A stretch of 64,000 bases of DNA from Falciphora oryzae (taxonomy: Eukaryota > Ascomycota > Sordariomycetes > Magnaporthales > Magnaporthaceae). The position numbers and the translations under genes were made by a program. The stretch lies in assembly GCA_000733355.1 (NCBI GenBank), contig JNVV01000009.1:172886-236885 (forward strand), in the 5' to 3' direction. Position 1 is the first letter of the stretch. Every line of letters begins with the position of its first letter. This document shows positions 10,786-22,681 of the stretch, in pieces. The notes beneath the pieces are model-generated. The model searched no databases. It was given only the letters and a program-made list of their open reading frames with translations, and had not been told where the DNA came from.

Positions 10786-12984
10786 TTTTTTTTCTCTTTT
10801 CTTTTTTCTTGGAGTAGAATAAAGCTACCCAGCAGCAATGTACAACGCCCCAATGAGCGTCGGAGTCTTCTGGGATGTCGGTTTTTTTTTTTTCTGCTGG
10901 GGGTTTGGGATTGTACTTTGGTTTTGGCGTATGTGTTTGGGTGGATTCTTGCTTTGTTTTACCATCTTCTTTGTTGCCTTCACTTCTTACACTTCACTTC
11001 GAGTACCCCTGTTTTTCTACATACCTACCTAACCTACTTAGTTGATAACGAATTTACGGTGTTCTCTTCTACTATCATCCATCAACATTTGCTATGTGAA
11101 AGATAGGGGTGGGTGGCTGGGCCAACTGTGAAGCCGTGACCAAATGCCGTATTGGGCCGGGCCGTATCCTAGCCTGTCGCAATATCTATCGCGTGGTTGC
11201 CTTGCTCTCGCCTATCTAGAACTTCGGTACTTTTGCGCCCTGGCGTCTTCAGGGTGTTCGCTCGCTTTCCGCTTTACGTCTTACGCCGCCGTGTGGGTTT
11301 TGGACCGGTGTCCAGGTATGACATTTGGTCAAGATTACATGGCCCGAGAGCATCGTATTTAGGAGATTTATTTCTTGGTTTACTTTGTGATAGAAAAGAC
11401 CCTATTTACGAGGACTATTCCTTGAGTTGAGATGTGATAGGAGACACGTCGCGACCCGCCGGAATTTCCGGGGTCGATAATGGGCCCTATATCGAACGAC
11501 CGTGCAGTGCGAATCCGTTCTGCGGCTCCTCATCGAGGTCCTTTGGCGCGTGGCCCGCCTGGGGGGCGTGCCGTGTTGCTAATCCGGGTCTAACCAGACG
11601 GGAACGTGCTCGGTACCAACGGCACGACCTGTCCTGTGCGCGTGTCCAGCGGGCTGAGGCTCAACCGACAAAGGAAACAGCCCCGAGGGGGTGGGGTCTT
11701 GGTCTCAAGTTCTCCTGCATATTCCGGCCGTTGAAGTTGGGAAGAAGCCCAAAAAAAGCGGACGGGACGACGGGCCCGGGAAGGCCGTTGAAACTGGACC
11801 TGCCGACCGTGCTCTCCTTGTCCAATTTTATGCACATCGATATCAGATGTTGGGTGAGGCTCAAAATCGCTTGCTTGTTCTCCCGACCGTGCTGCCCTTG
11901 TCGATTGTCAGTGCCAAGTTGAGGCTCAAATTTCTGCAGCCCAATGCTTGTCTCTGTCAATTCACCCACAGTCGAGGGAAATCTCGGCCGAAATCCCCAG
12001 CCATGGCGAACGCTGCCGATGTAACATCACATGACCCGATTCTGTCCAGCATCTCAGTGGAGGCGACGCAAAAGCTTCTGCGTTGCGTTCTATGTGGAAA
12101 TCTCGCGGCGGCACAGACAACAAAAGTCCCGACCCCGTGGACCCTGCAGGCCAACAAAAAATGGCGACGCCCCCGGCTATCACAGCTGCTAGCCCCTCGC
12201 GCCCTCCACTTTGTGCACGGGCAACTGCAGCGCTTCAACTTGCTGTGCTCTCCATCTCCTCCCGTCGAGACTGGGACCGGAGCCACTATTGTGACACAGG
12301 CGGCTTCCAAGGGAGAATCAAACTTTACGGCAAGCCGACCGCCTCTGGTAGGCCATCAGCATCGTCTCTGGAACCACCGGAAGCAAATCTCCACCGGTTC
12401 GTTCCTTCAAGCATTGTGGTGGTGTTACCGTAGCGGCCACCGCGGTCGTCGGCAGGATCCGCCGCCCGTCCGTGCTGTTGAGTGTCATCGTCCCAGCCCA
12501 ATCGCAACAACCGTCGGGCTCAACCACAATCATGGTCAATTTGACGCTTGGACTTTTGATCATCACCGGCCGCAAACCAGGGGGACGAACCCCTCAGAAG
12601 CTACGGTGACGGTGAAATTGGGCACCAGGGGCGATGCTCTTCAAGCCTGCCTATTCATGGCTCTCTGCATCGCGAGATCCACCGGCCCGACGGCAGACGT
12701 TGTAGGAATATCGCCCCGCAAATGGTATTCCGCATCTTTTCACCCGCGTCCGGGCCGGTCGCTCTTTCGGCAGGTAGAGCCGCCAGAATCTACTACGTAC
12801 CACCAAGTACGAAGAAAGCACGCAGTATCCGGGCAGCTAATTGGTCCAGCCCCCAGCAATATGGGCAAAAAGGAAATGCACAGCAGCCACTCGCCTTTGC
12901 GACGTCCTCGCCGTGGTGACGAAGACCAACCGAGGCGGGAATGACGCGCCGAGCCACAAAGGTCGGCAACAACTAGGTGATGTT
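10786..12984. other. 2.2 kb intergenic
   Basis: This holds the 3' flank of the CFEM receptor, a degenerate direct repeat (11803-11933) and unassigned sequence up to the HET locus. Several overlapping frames exist on both strands, none with recognisable domains. Confidence 0.5.
11803..11933. repeat. degenerate direct repeat (two copies)
   Basis: Copy 1 (11803-11868) and copy 2 (11883-11933) both start CCGACCGTGCT, continue with CCTTGTC and end in GAGGCTCAAA; copy 2 is shorter. It looks like an old local duplication of intergenic DNA. Confidence 0.6.
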
Positions 12985-14837
12985 CTAGCGCAGGTCAAAA
13001 ATCACCTCCGGAAAATCCCTGACCCCCTCGCCGCCCATATAGCCACTGACATATGACTCCCCGATTAAAGCCCAGGTGTCACTGCCCCCGTATTTCCTGA
13101 TTACAAATGGCACGCCTGCACCGTCACAGATACCGTGTCTCCAGGGCGGACGCCTAGGGGACCGACGCCCATCCGGCCAGTCACAGTGGTGAAAAAAGAT
13201 CTTTCGGAACACACCGATGTTGCCATAGCCTTGTATCTGTCGGAACTCCCACCAACGGAGAGCTCCCGCAGGCTCTCGATCAGCCCACGTGGCGGGTGCA
13301 ATGGCTCGCCAACAGGCAAATGCATCGAGAGCGGGTCGGCGAGGCATGAACAACCGTCTTTGACACACTCTTCCTCACCCATATTCCAGAGGCCGCTGCC
13401 CTGCCCAAGCGGCTTCGCCACCCGCGATAAGAAGCGGGAGAGCTTCTCGGCAGACGCGCGCCACCGCCGCCGCAAATCCCTCGCTAAACTGGCCATAGTC
13501 CGAAGCTTCCGGGTATATTGGTATCGCCTGGGGCACCCCGCCGACACACATGCCACTGACGTGGAGCGTCGTCTCGTCATCCATGTGGTGGATCTTTGCC
13601 GGCAGCGCGGCGGCAGCTCTATGCCCGTTCAAGTACGTGAGCTTGGGCGAGCCATGCCGACGGAAACATGGTCACCGCGAAGCTGGCCGTCAGCCCGCGT
13701 GCCGGGCGTAGGCCGCCCCAGTCTGGGACCCGTAACGGGAGACCCTCGTGGTTCTCCATGCTGCTCATGCCGAACCCGCTATCCGTCATCAAGATCAGCG
13801 AACCGCTGGTCTCCATCAGCAACCTTGCGATCCTCTGATAGGTTTTGGCAGCGTCCGTCTGAGGGTACTCTGGCAAACCTGCCTTGGATGGCGAGCCGGA
13901 GATTCCCGAAGACTTGTCCAGCAAACTGAGAAGCCCATAAACCTTGTCCCGCGGGTCGGCGGCTCGGAACATACCACTGGTCCCGAAGGTGATGGCGTCC
14001 AGTGGCCAACTTTGATGCCCCACCGAATAACAAACATCGCGGTGACTGGGTCCACCACCAGCTTCTTGTGTAGCCGCCCTAGGCATCCCTTCCGGTAGAG
14101 CCACTCAAACGCCCGGCTGAACCGATGCCAGGAATACTCGCATGCCCCACACATGATCAGGGGATCCGAGGCGAGAGCGCCACCTCCTGTATTACCCAGA
14201 GCCTCGAGAACCAAGGCAGGCGCTCGAGCCCCCGGGGCTCTCCCCAGGCCTCGTCTTCCAATGAGGGCAGACCAGAGGCGGCATGGTCGGCGTAGGAAAA
14301 AATCTGCTGCGACATGTAGACCCGCCCCCTGTCGCGAGTTCCGGATTCTGGGCTTCGGCGACCGTGTAAGTAGATTCCAGGAGACGCTAAGCGGATTGGA
14401 AGCCAGATGGTTGGACTTGCGGCCCGAGCCATATCAAGGTCTTGATGGACGTGGAGTAGACCTCGTCCATGAGGGAGACCTGGGACGACCGCTCATCGAT
14501 GTCGTCTTGGATGATGCATATCGTGTCGATCCAGACGCGCCGGAGTGCGGGGTCCAGCCGCGGCTCGTCCCCGGGTCCCGCCGCCGCAGCGAGCTCGCGA
14601 AGGCGAGCAACGCCCGCCGCCAGGCCTGGCCGGACCACCAGGGTCTGGTCTCCGATTTGTAATGGATGATCTGGCGCGGCTGTTCCCCCAGCAGTGGCTG
14701 ATAGCGTAAAAGACGGGCTTATCCGCCAGCAGCACCGTCTCGAGGGCCAGGCCGTCTGGGTCGATGCGCAGCAGCCTTATTGCCCCCGGGGCCAGAGAGT
14801 GATATTGGAACCCCGAGTGCCCATGGCTTTCCTCCAT
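12985..14837 (-). pseudogene. HET-domain (heterokaryon incompatibility) gene, frame-disrupted
   Basis: Reading leftward from the ATG at 14837, the HET hallmarks appear in the right order but in different frames: FYAISHCWG; RVWIDTICIIQDD and TLIWLGP; WFSRLWVIQEVAL; LIMCGACEYSWHRFSRAFEW; AADPRDKVYGLLSLL; a TYLNGHRAAAALPAK segment; and a C-terminal region with FFTTVTGRMGVGPLG, then VPFVIRKYGG and WALIGESYVSGYMGG before the stop at 12985. Two of the frame changes are single-base shifts with no room for an intron: at the five-C run 14685-14689 (G on the coding strand, just after CWG) and at the four-G run 14160-14163 (C on the coding strand, between SPRI and LIMCG). Some later changes could hide short introns. 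HET proteins trigger non-self recognition cell death; this copy looks inactive unless the shifts are sequencing errors. Confidence 0.85.
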
Positions 14838-17800
14838 TGCGTGTCGGCTGGGTTTGACTACATTGGACTCGGCGCTTGGTGCGATTGGGCAGCGGGCGCG
14901 CCGCACGCAATGCTACAATGTTGGATAGAGTAGTGCACTGTCGAACACGGCGCGGAAAGTCAGCCCCGCGCTTTGATTGGCGAAGTGCTCAGCATCACGT
15001 GCAGCATGCTGACGTCCTGCTTCCGCCACACTTGGCACGCGCATACAAACAGGCGGACGAATCTGAATAGCCTCGTTGAGTTAAATAGATATGGACTTTT
15101 GCATGGAGGGAGCCAAGTTTGACACTATTTCTCTTCCTTATTGAGTATAATTTACCAGCAAAAACCTAGAGAAGAAGCCCCTTATCGTGCGATTCTTTGC
15201 AAACTTCAATTCCCTTGGGTACGAGGGAGGCTTTCTCTGGCCTTTGTTCTGCTCACCTTGGGTTTCCTTTTGCTCCTTCTTCGGCAAAATATCTCCTTTG
15301 TCTGCCAATCCTCCAGATGATCTCCTTCCACTGTAGTACACTACTTCCAAATCTTTCATAGCTATTTCGAAGTCAATATCTCTCTCCCAATCTCGTTGGC
15401 TTCTATTCGTCGGTGCCGCACTGGCAACCAAACAACCTCTAGACACGGCGTCGACAAACAGCTTGAGCCGTGGCTGACTTCCAGGCATGGCTTATAAGTA
15501 GCACAAAAACAGTGGTGGAAAGAATCCATTAACAAACAGAAAAGGGCTGTGACTCCTTTTTTGCGTATTTCTTCGTTGTGTTGCCTCTGAGTCGTGGGAG
15601 GCAGCCAGTCCATGATATCTGCCCCAGGAAGTGCAGATTGAAAAAGGCTTTGTGCACCTCGCAACAGCGGGCGGCTAGGTACCAGCTTGGGAAAGGGCTA
15701 GGAAACGATTTAGAAAAATAGCTCGGGCCCAGATTTCAGCGAGATGTGGAGGTAGGAAACTATCCAAATCCCATCTGTCTTGCATGCCTGCCCAGGGTGT
15801 CCCACCCAGCGCCCATGCTCTGAGGGATCCAGAGGCCAAAGGCTTATAAGGGCTCCTACCTGACGCTCAGTCGTGGGAGACGGTCAGACACGCTAATGGT
15901 ACCCTTGCCTTTTACCAGGATAGCCAAGTGGTCTGCCGTCACACCTCCCACTATTCAATCTTTGGAACCACCCTCTGGCATGCCCAGATTCAACTCTCTT
16001 TTTTGCCACTTTTTTTCTTTTTCTTGCCACAATTTCCCAAGTCTGGTCTCAGCGCCTGACCTGAGAGAAGCTTTCCTGCTGCCGCACGACTCCCACGAAG
16101 CCTGGCGAGGCCGCTCTTAAGTTTACGTGGGAGAAAAAACGCCGCGGTCTAGAGTGCAACACGCCCATGCTCTGCATGCAACTCTTTGACGAACATGATA
16201 CTCGCCCATTGCCAAAGCCGTCTCGCTCGCCCGTTTCTCTAGCCAGGCTATACGATCGCTTGTTGAGATAGATTTATTGCATCGTTTATGGCGCTCTTTT
16301 TTCACATCGTCCAGCATTTCCCATTGTGCCCTTGCAAATCAACATTCTCTTCACTCAGGACTTTTTGGCAGGAACAGTCCGAGTTCTGTGGAGCATCACG
16401 AGAATTCGCTCTCGCAGACCAAGTTGCCGAGCAGTGCAAGAGGAAAGATAAGGAGGAAGCTGCAATCTTTCCTTCTTCGTGCCACCGCAGCAAGGCGCCG
16501 GACACAATGAAAAAGAGAGGTGACAACTTTTCAGTTGGTTGGGTTCCAAAAATTTGAAGGCGCGCCAACACCTTCAGCCCGGCCGCCTGCTATTCGACAA
16601 GCAAGCCAGGTGGCATGGGATCAAAAAGAAGAGAAAAGGAAATCAAGGTGAGAGGAAAGAGGTCCTTACATAGAGGTTTTAGCCGCGGTCCGTGCATATT
16701 TCCTGAACACATTTTCTCTTCACCGCTCGCTAAAAGAAGAAAGAAGTACGTCTGTTCAGCAGAGAGGCCGGCAGAAAAAGAGTGTGCGGCGGCCGGCGGG
16801 GTTTTGCCGAAGTGTCTGTCGAGACGGGAACTATGACTGGGGCTTGCCCTTGCCTCCTGGGCCAGCTGAGAGTGCTCACTGGTTCCTGTGGGAACACAGC
16901 TGGGCTATACGCGTAAAAGTACCCCCTCAGACGCGTCTTGAGCACTGAGCTTGCCCGGCCTGGCGATGAGGAAGAGGGGTCAAGTCTCTCCCGCCGCGCC
17001 ATCCTCGGCACAGCTCATTGGCTCCCGGGCCACTTTGCTCTGCCGATATCCACGTCACGTTCACCAAGCAACCACGTGGAAACCTGCTCCGAGTTTGGCG
17101 GGAGGGCTGACCAGGGACTCGCCAACCCAGCACCTTACAGCAGGTCAGCAAGAGTAATTAGCAGCAAACAACTGAAGCAAACCCCTGAGAACCCTTCAAC
17201 GTACGAGAGACCAACGACGGCGAACCTGTCTAGACAGACTCTATGCACGTATCCTGCCCAAGAACACAGGAGATCGGCTCGACTGGAGCGCCAGGCATAT
17301 CACAAAGAGATGGGCGAGTCTTTGGTCAGAGCCCTTTGTTCCGGAATTGAGACCTCGACAACTTGGCCCGTATTCTTTGGCATTCTCCCTCGCCGATTGA
17401 CAGGTTTTCAGTTTCCTTCTTTTCAAAGGCATTTTTGCCTGTCGCCCTGATCCCGCCACCTCCTACATTGTTCCTGAGCTGGCGAGAGATTAATCCTACT
17501 ACGCGCCTCGTCCATAGCATCTGCTCTTCTTGTTATTCTCTAACCACCTCAAGTCCAAGTAGGTCTGCCCGATGTATCCAACCTGTCTCCAGCGTCCTCC
17601 TGACATCACCGCTTCAGCCTGTGCAGATGTCTGCCTTGCTTCCTTGAGACCCCCAAACCCAAACAACTCGTGCCAGGCGTGAACACTAGAAGATCTGGCT
17701 AAAGAGAATATAACACTAATTCTCCATAGGTTTTGTCTCCAGACTATCCGTACGAGGGTCAGGCTAAGACGCGCACGTTTTCTTTGGCCCCTCACCCTGC

Positions 17801-19048
17801 CAGGGGTATGTCTGCCAGGACCGACCAGCTGAGTTTCCTGGCTCTTCTTCATAGTGTAGGGATTCTTTTTGGCATAACCTGCACCTATCCACACATACAC
17901 AATATTACTGCCACAAAGATAAGAGCTCGCTTGAGCTGTATCCGGTGGTCGGGGCTGGAGAGGAACAGAGCCCAGGGCAGAGCAAGACCTCAATCACCGT
18001 GCCTTTCTTTCCCACCTGCCCTGGCTCTAACAAGCTTGCGAGCACAGAAAACGGCAAATTTGAAAGACCGCCGACCGATTCCGACCACGTGCCAACCAAT
18101 CCCCGCCCAGCGCGCTGATAGACATGTCAACATTTTCGTCGCGGCCTTCGCCCTGAGTCGATATGCGCGCTACACATGCAGCCAAGACCACGACCCAACG
18201 TCACCCACGGTGTTGCCGATTGCGTGCTCGAGAACCTGTCCAGTCGCCATATAACACCAAGCCGCCAGAGGGTGGGTGTGGCGGTTTTGGAACGAGCTTA
18301 TATACCGCGCCGAGCCCACGGGGCCGGCGCACACGCCCGGGCAGAACAATGAAGCTCCCAAGAAAATGGGCGCCCGAGCCAAGGCGCCAACCCAGAAACA
18401 GGCGCCCCCTGGTGGAACTCCAGGCCTATTACAAACCACCATGGGCAATTGCGTGCTTGACCGAGAGCATTCCACCATCCGAGATATGGGCTCCTTGTCA
18501 GGACGGCGCGCCAGAGCGACCCCGGAGAGAGCGAGACGTCGCTGGCGAGCCCTTGCGGAAACCCCGGTCCACGATCCATCCCCCCGCATTTCAGCACAAT
18601 CACAAGCGCCGACGTAATTGGGTTTATCGATTTTCTTCATGGCTTCCCTCAGCCGTCGGAAGAGAATGGGAATGCTGGCTGCGCTGCCGAGCTCGGCGCC
18701 AAAATTGCGAGCGTGGGGAGGCGGAAAGCCGGGACCTCAAGAACACGGGGCAGAGGCGAGGAAGGGGGAAAAGGGATGGACAATGCATTGATCGCACACC
18801 ACAAGCTGCTGTCTTGCCAGATGGCGATCCTTGGCAGCTCTCCTGGTATAAGGGTAGGACATGAGGTCCTCTTATCCCCCCAAGATTTGCCTTCCTGCTC
18901 CCATCAAAGCCAGGCGCTGCCTAGGGGCCCATTGCTTACACAAACACCTCCCCCATAGAGCAGCATACACTCGGTCGCTTCAAGTCAAGAGAATACCTAG
19001 AGAGGCTGGCAGTGGCGCGAGCGCCTTTTCGAAGACACCTATAAGGCC
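14838..19048. other. 4.2 kb intergenic desert
   Basis: There is no supported gene. Short frames at 15138-15664 (minus) and 18163-18864 (plus) were examined; neither shows a family motif or paired splice sites. The last few hundred bases before 19049 should hold the MFS promoter. Confidence 0.45.
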
Positions 19049-20921
19049 ATGTCGGCGGATCTGAAGCACGCGAACCCGGGCGGGTCGTTCCCGGTCGGGC
19101 ATGACGAGCAGGCCCTCACGCAGGTGGTGGACTGGTTGCAGGAAGAGGAGGCCAGGGCGAAGCGCAAGCTGGACCTCATTATCATGCCGCTCCTGACCCT
19201 GGGCTTCTTTTGTTTGCGTACGTCCAGCCCTACTGCTCCTAAAGTAGCTTCCCTGTTTACACTGACTAACGGAACCCCTTTTTCTCTACCTCCAGAGCTG
19301 GACCGAGGCAACATCGCCAACGCACTCACAGACAACTTCATGGCGGACGTGGGCGTCAGCCAGGACGAGTTTAACGTCGGGCAGCAGATGCTCTCGCTGG
19401 GCATCGTGCTCTTCGAGATACCCTCCAACATGATCCTGTACCGCGTCGGCCCCGGTAAGTGGCTCACTCTGCAGCTCTTCCTCTTCGGCGCCGTCAGCAC
19501 CTTCCAGGCCTGGCAGAACAGCTACGGCTCCTTCATCGCGTCCCGCTTCCTGCTGGGCGTCAGTGAGTCCGGCTTCATCCCGGGAGGCCTGTGGACCCTG
19601 TCGACGTGGTACACGCGGCGCGAGACGGCCAAGCGCGTCATGTTCTTCTACTTTGGGAACCAGTTCGGCCAGGCGTCCAGCAAGCTGCTGGCCTACGGCA
19701 TCCTGTACATGCGCGGCGTCGGGGGCCACCCCGGCTGGTTCTGGCTGTTCGTCCTCATGGGTGGCTTCACCCTGCTCAGTGGCGTCGTGCTGGGCGTCTT
19801 TCTGCCGGACTCGTTCAGGAACCCGCACAGCTCGTTCCTGCCGAAGCGCCACATCTTCACAGAGCGCGAGATCCACATCCTGTGCACGCGAGTAACCATG
19901 GACGACCCCATGAAGGGCAAGAAGAAAAAGAGGATTGGAAAGGAAGGGTTCAAGAAGGCTGTATGTGCCCACCCCATTTGGGGCCTCCCCTGCTTCCCCT
20001 GGCTGCGAGAGGAGAACGATCCGATGCTAATTGACTGCCATACCCCCACAGTTCACAAGCTGGCGCCTCTGGGTGCACGTCGTCGTCACACTAGCCAATA
20101 ATGGACCCCAGCGGGCTTTCGACGCCTATTCACCGTCCATCGTCAACAGCTTCGGTTTCGCGGGCCTCCAGGCCAACGCGCTGGCCTCGGTCGGCTTGTT
20201 CCTGCAGATCCCCGTCTCGTGGGCCTTCAGCTACGTCTCGGACCACTACAACCGACGCGGCGAAACCGTTATCGCGGGCTTCGCCATGCACCTGCTCGGC
20301 TACATCTTCAACCGCGGCTTCACCGAGCTCTCGGGCCAGCGAGGAGTGCGGTACTTTGGGGTCGTCTGGACGCAGACGTTTGGGACGTTTTCGCACCCGC
20401 TCAATATCACATGGATGTTGCTGGCTTGCGAGGATTCGGAGCAGCGGGCTTTGGCTATGGCTATGTGAGCCCTCGCCGCGCTTTCTGTCTCCCATCTTCT
20501 CTCTCCTGGTGTGAATGGCGCTCAGGGCTAACGCTTCTTAACATCTTCCTCGATCAGGGTCATTATGGGCGCCAACACAGCCGGAATCTACGGCGCGCAG
20601 ATTTTCAGACAGGACGACCGTCCCTTCTACCGTCGCGGCTCCGCTGTGGCCATTGCGGTGCTGGTCGTGGGCCTGTTGTTGGCCGTGGTCCGATTCGCCG
20701 ACGACCGCATCCGTCGCAAGAAGGCCCTCCAGGCCGGAATCCTCGAGCCCGAGGGCGGCATCTCGGCCGCGGGGAGTGACCGGAACTCGCAGGTCGACGA
20801 GAAGGGGAAGAGTGCAGAGACAGGAGAAGACAATGCCCCGAGACCTGGCGATGTCCAGCCACAGCCAGTCATGATCGGGCAGGGGCTGACGCCGGTCATC
20901 TCCAAGACTATGCGGCCCTAA
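19049..20921 (+). CDS. MFS transporter, anion:cation symporter (allantoate/pantothenate permease) type
   Basis: There are four exons: 19049-19217, 19296-19960, 20052-20464 and 20558-20921. The introns of 78, 91, 93 bp have donors GTACGT, GTATGT, GTGAGC; phases are 1, 0 and 2 and the joined frame gives 536 residues. An N-terminal charged cytosolic stretch precedes TM1 (LDLIIMPLLTLGFFCL) and the LDRGNIANA loop, the usual hallmark just after TM1 in the Dal5/Tna1/Liz1-like branch of the superfamily. About 12 hydrophobic segments follow, with a lysine-rich central cytosolic loop (MKGKKKKRIGKEGFKK) between the two six-helix halves and a hydrophilic C-tail. Members take up organic anions such as allantoate, nicotinate, pantothenate or biotin precursors at the plasma membrane; the substrate here cannot be fixed. 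The gene is intact. Confidence 0.92.
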
Positions 20922-21162
20922 GAGCCGTGCAGATTAGCCACTCCAGGGCTTCCTACACCCCCCTGCGCTTGCATGTAGAGTCATGGTGACTCGAACACCG
21001 GGTAGGCAAGTGACGGAAGCGTAGCTGTTCCCATTCTTGCTACCTAGTCAACAACGGAACGAGAGAGTTGTAGCCTACCCACAAATGAAGAAAAGAGAAG
21101 CCAGAATGCATGCCAAACCAAGTGAACCCCAACGCCATCAGAGACAAAACCCGAGCGAACCC

Positions 21163-21934
21163 TCACTCCTCTTCGTCAAGCCCATACTCAACAAGCCAGT
21201 CTGCCGAAAAGATGCCATCGCGCGGGGCATGCCAAAACGAGATCTCGAGCCCGCTCCCGTCGCCATCGTCGCCGTCGCCGCTCCCATACTCGACATCGTC
21301 AACAAGCTCGTTGACCTCGATCAGCGCCTCAAAGTTGGGCACCCTGCCGCCCGACGAGCGGCGGCCCCGGTTGTCGATCCACTCCTCGATCCACTCGGAC
21401 ATGGCGCGCACCAGGTACTCGGAGTGCGAGCGCACCGTGACCTCGCGGACCGTGATGTCGCCGCGCGTGATGTCCGCGACCGCCTGCACCGCGCGCGTCA
21501 GCGCTTCGATCTCGGCGCGCGACGCCGTCTGTGGCATTGCGCGGGGCGGCGCCAGCCCAGTCTCGCCGCCAGTGGTGTCCTCGAGGGGCAGGACGCCGCA
21601 CTCGTTGTAGCTGGAGCCGGGCCCGAAGTAGACAGCCCAGGCGGCCGGCGTCGCGGCAGGCGGCGTCGATGGCGACGACGAGGGCGGACTCGCCGATCTC
21701 GACGGCGCCCGTGCGCGGGTGTCGCCTGGCCAGCTTGGACACCTGGCGCTCCTCGTCGTACTGCACCAGGTCCTCGGGGGGCACGTCGTGGTGCGGCTTG
21801 CTGCGGCGCGGGTCGAAGCGGCGCCGCGGGAGGTAGAACTGCTGCTCATCATCGTCCGGGGCGAGGCTGTGCTTGATCGTGGGCTTCTCGGCCCAGGCAC
21901 CGATGGCGCGGTTTTTGATGGTTCTCAGGTCCAT
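21163..21934 (-). pseudogene. RNase H-like domain protein with one frameshift
   Basis: The ATG at 21934 opens a frame encoding a basic N-terminus (YLPRRRFDPRR) and then the first RNase H-like strand, SALVVAIDAACRDAG. The rest of the domain, AAWAVYFGPGSSYNECGVLP through an acidic C-terminus ending LDEEE, continues one frame over to a stop at 21163. The shift lies within about 21637-21665, and no intron fits. The segment between the first Asp (in AIDAAC) and the WAVYFGPGS strand is also shorter than usual, so a small deletion is as likely as a one-base error. Small fungal RNase H-fold proteins of this kind are uncharacterised; several catalytic carboxylates are expected (first Asp visible, others not verified). 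Confidence 0.65.
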
Positions 21935-22681
21935 GGTAGTGGTTTCGGGATGTGGCTTGCACTGTATTGTATTGGTGTGCTAGCTAGGGGCGTGGTTTTG
22001 TGTGTGTGTCCGTTTTTATCGTCGTCGGGTGTTGGCTAACTGGGCTGTCTACTTCAATGTTGAAAAGAAGGAAACAAGATTCTTGGTCGCAAGCCAGCTC
22101 TCGGTTCGAGCTCCAGTGGAGGAAAAGAAATAGGAAACCTGGTATCGCAACAGCTTTCTGGGATCAAGTTTGAGACGAAGAGGAAGGGGAAATAGGAAGG
22201 CTAGTACTAGAGCAGCTCCGTAGAATCAGGGTGAAGAAAAAGAGAGAGGAATAGGAAATCCGACAGAAACTCTGACAATTATCGCGGACAGGCTGGAAGA
22301 TATATAAGGTTGCGATGGGAATATCCCCCTCCACGCCGTGGGTTGTTCCGCGCGAACCTTGCATACTAGGGCAGCCATCTCTGAAGAGAAAATAGTGTGG
22401 AAGAGAAATAAAGTTCTTGGCCAGTGAAAGTGAAATGCGGTGCGTAGCGTTGTCCCCTATAGCCATGGAAAGCAGGGGACTGCGGAATAGTTTCCTAGCG
22501 CCAGGTCGGCGCAAACCCTCGGTGCAGTCGCCAGTGAAGGCGCCGCCGCCGCGGGAGCGCCGGTGTCCGTAGGCCAGGGGGTCCCAAGCCCCACGGATGC
22601 AGTTGAGGGACGATATGCAATGTCCTGCGCTAGACCGCCGGACTAAGCGAAGCGGAGCCCTCCGGAAGTCGGGCGTTGGCG
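21935..22681. other. intergenic, with degenerate tandem repeats
   Basis: This is the upstream flank of the RNase H-like gene and the downstream flank of the 2EXR gene. There is no gene. Purine-rich degenerate repeats lie at 22095-22257. Confidence 0.5.
22095..22257. repeat. three degenerate ~58-bp tandem units
   Basis: The units at 22095-22136, 22151-22198 and 22213-22257 each begin CAGCT and end AATAGGAA after a GA-rich middle. Similarity is clear between the second and third unit and weaker in the first. Confidence 0.55.

Noticed and set aside
15138..15664. Two overlapping minus-strand frames that might be exons of one gene
   Set aside because: No consistent donor-acceptor pair or recognisable family.
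18163..18864. 233-codon frame upstream of the MFS gene
   Set aside because: Arg/Pro-rich composition on both strands without any domain; probably non-coding GC-rich DNA.
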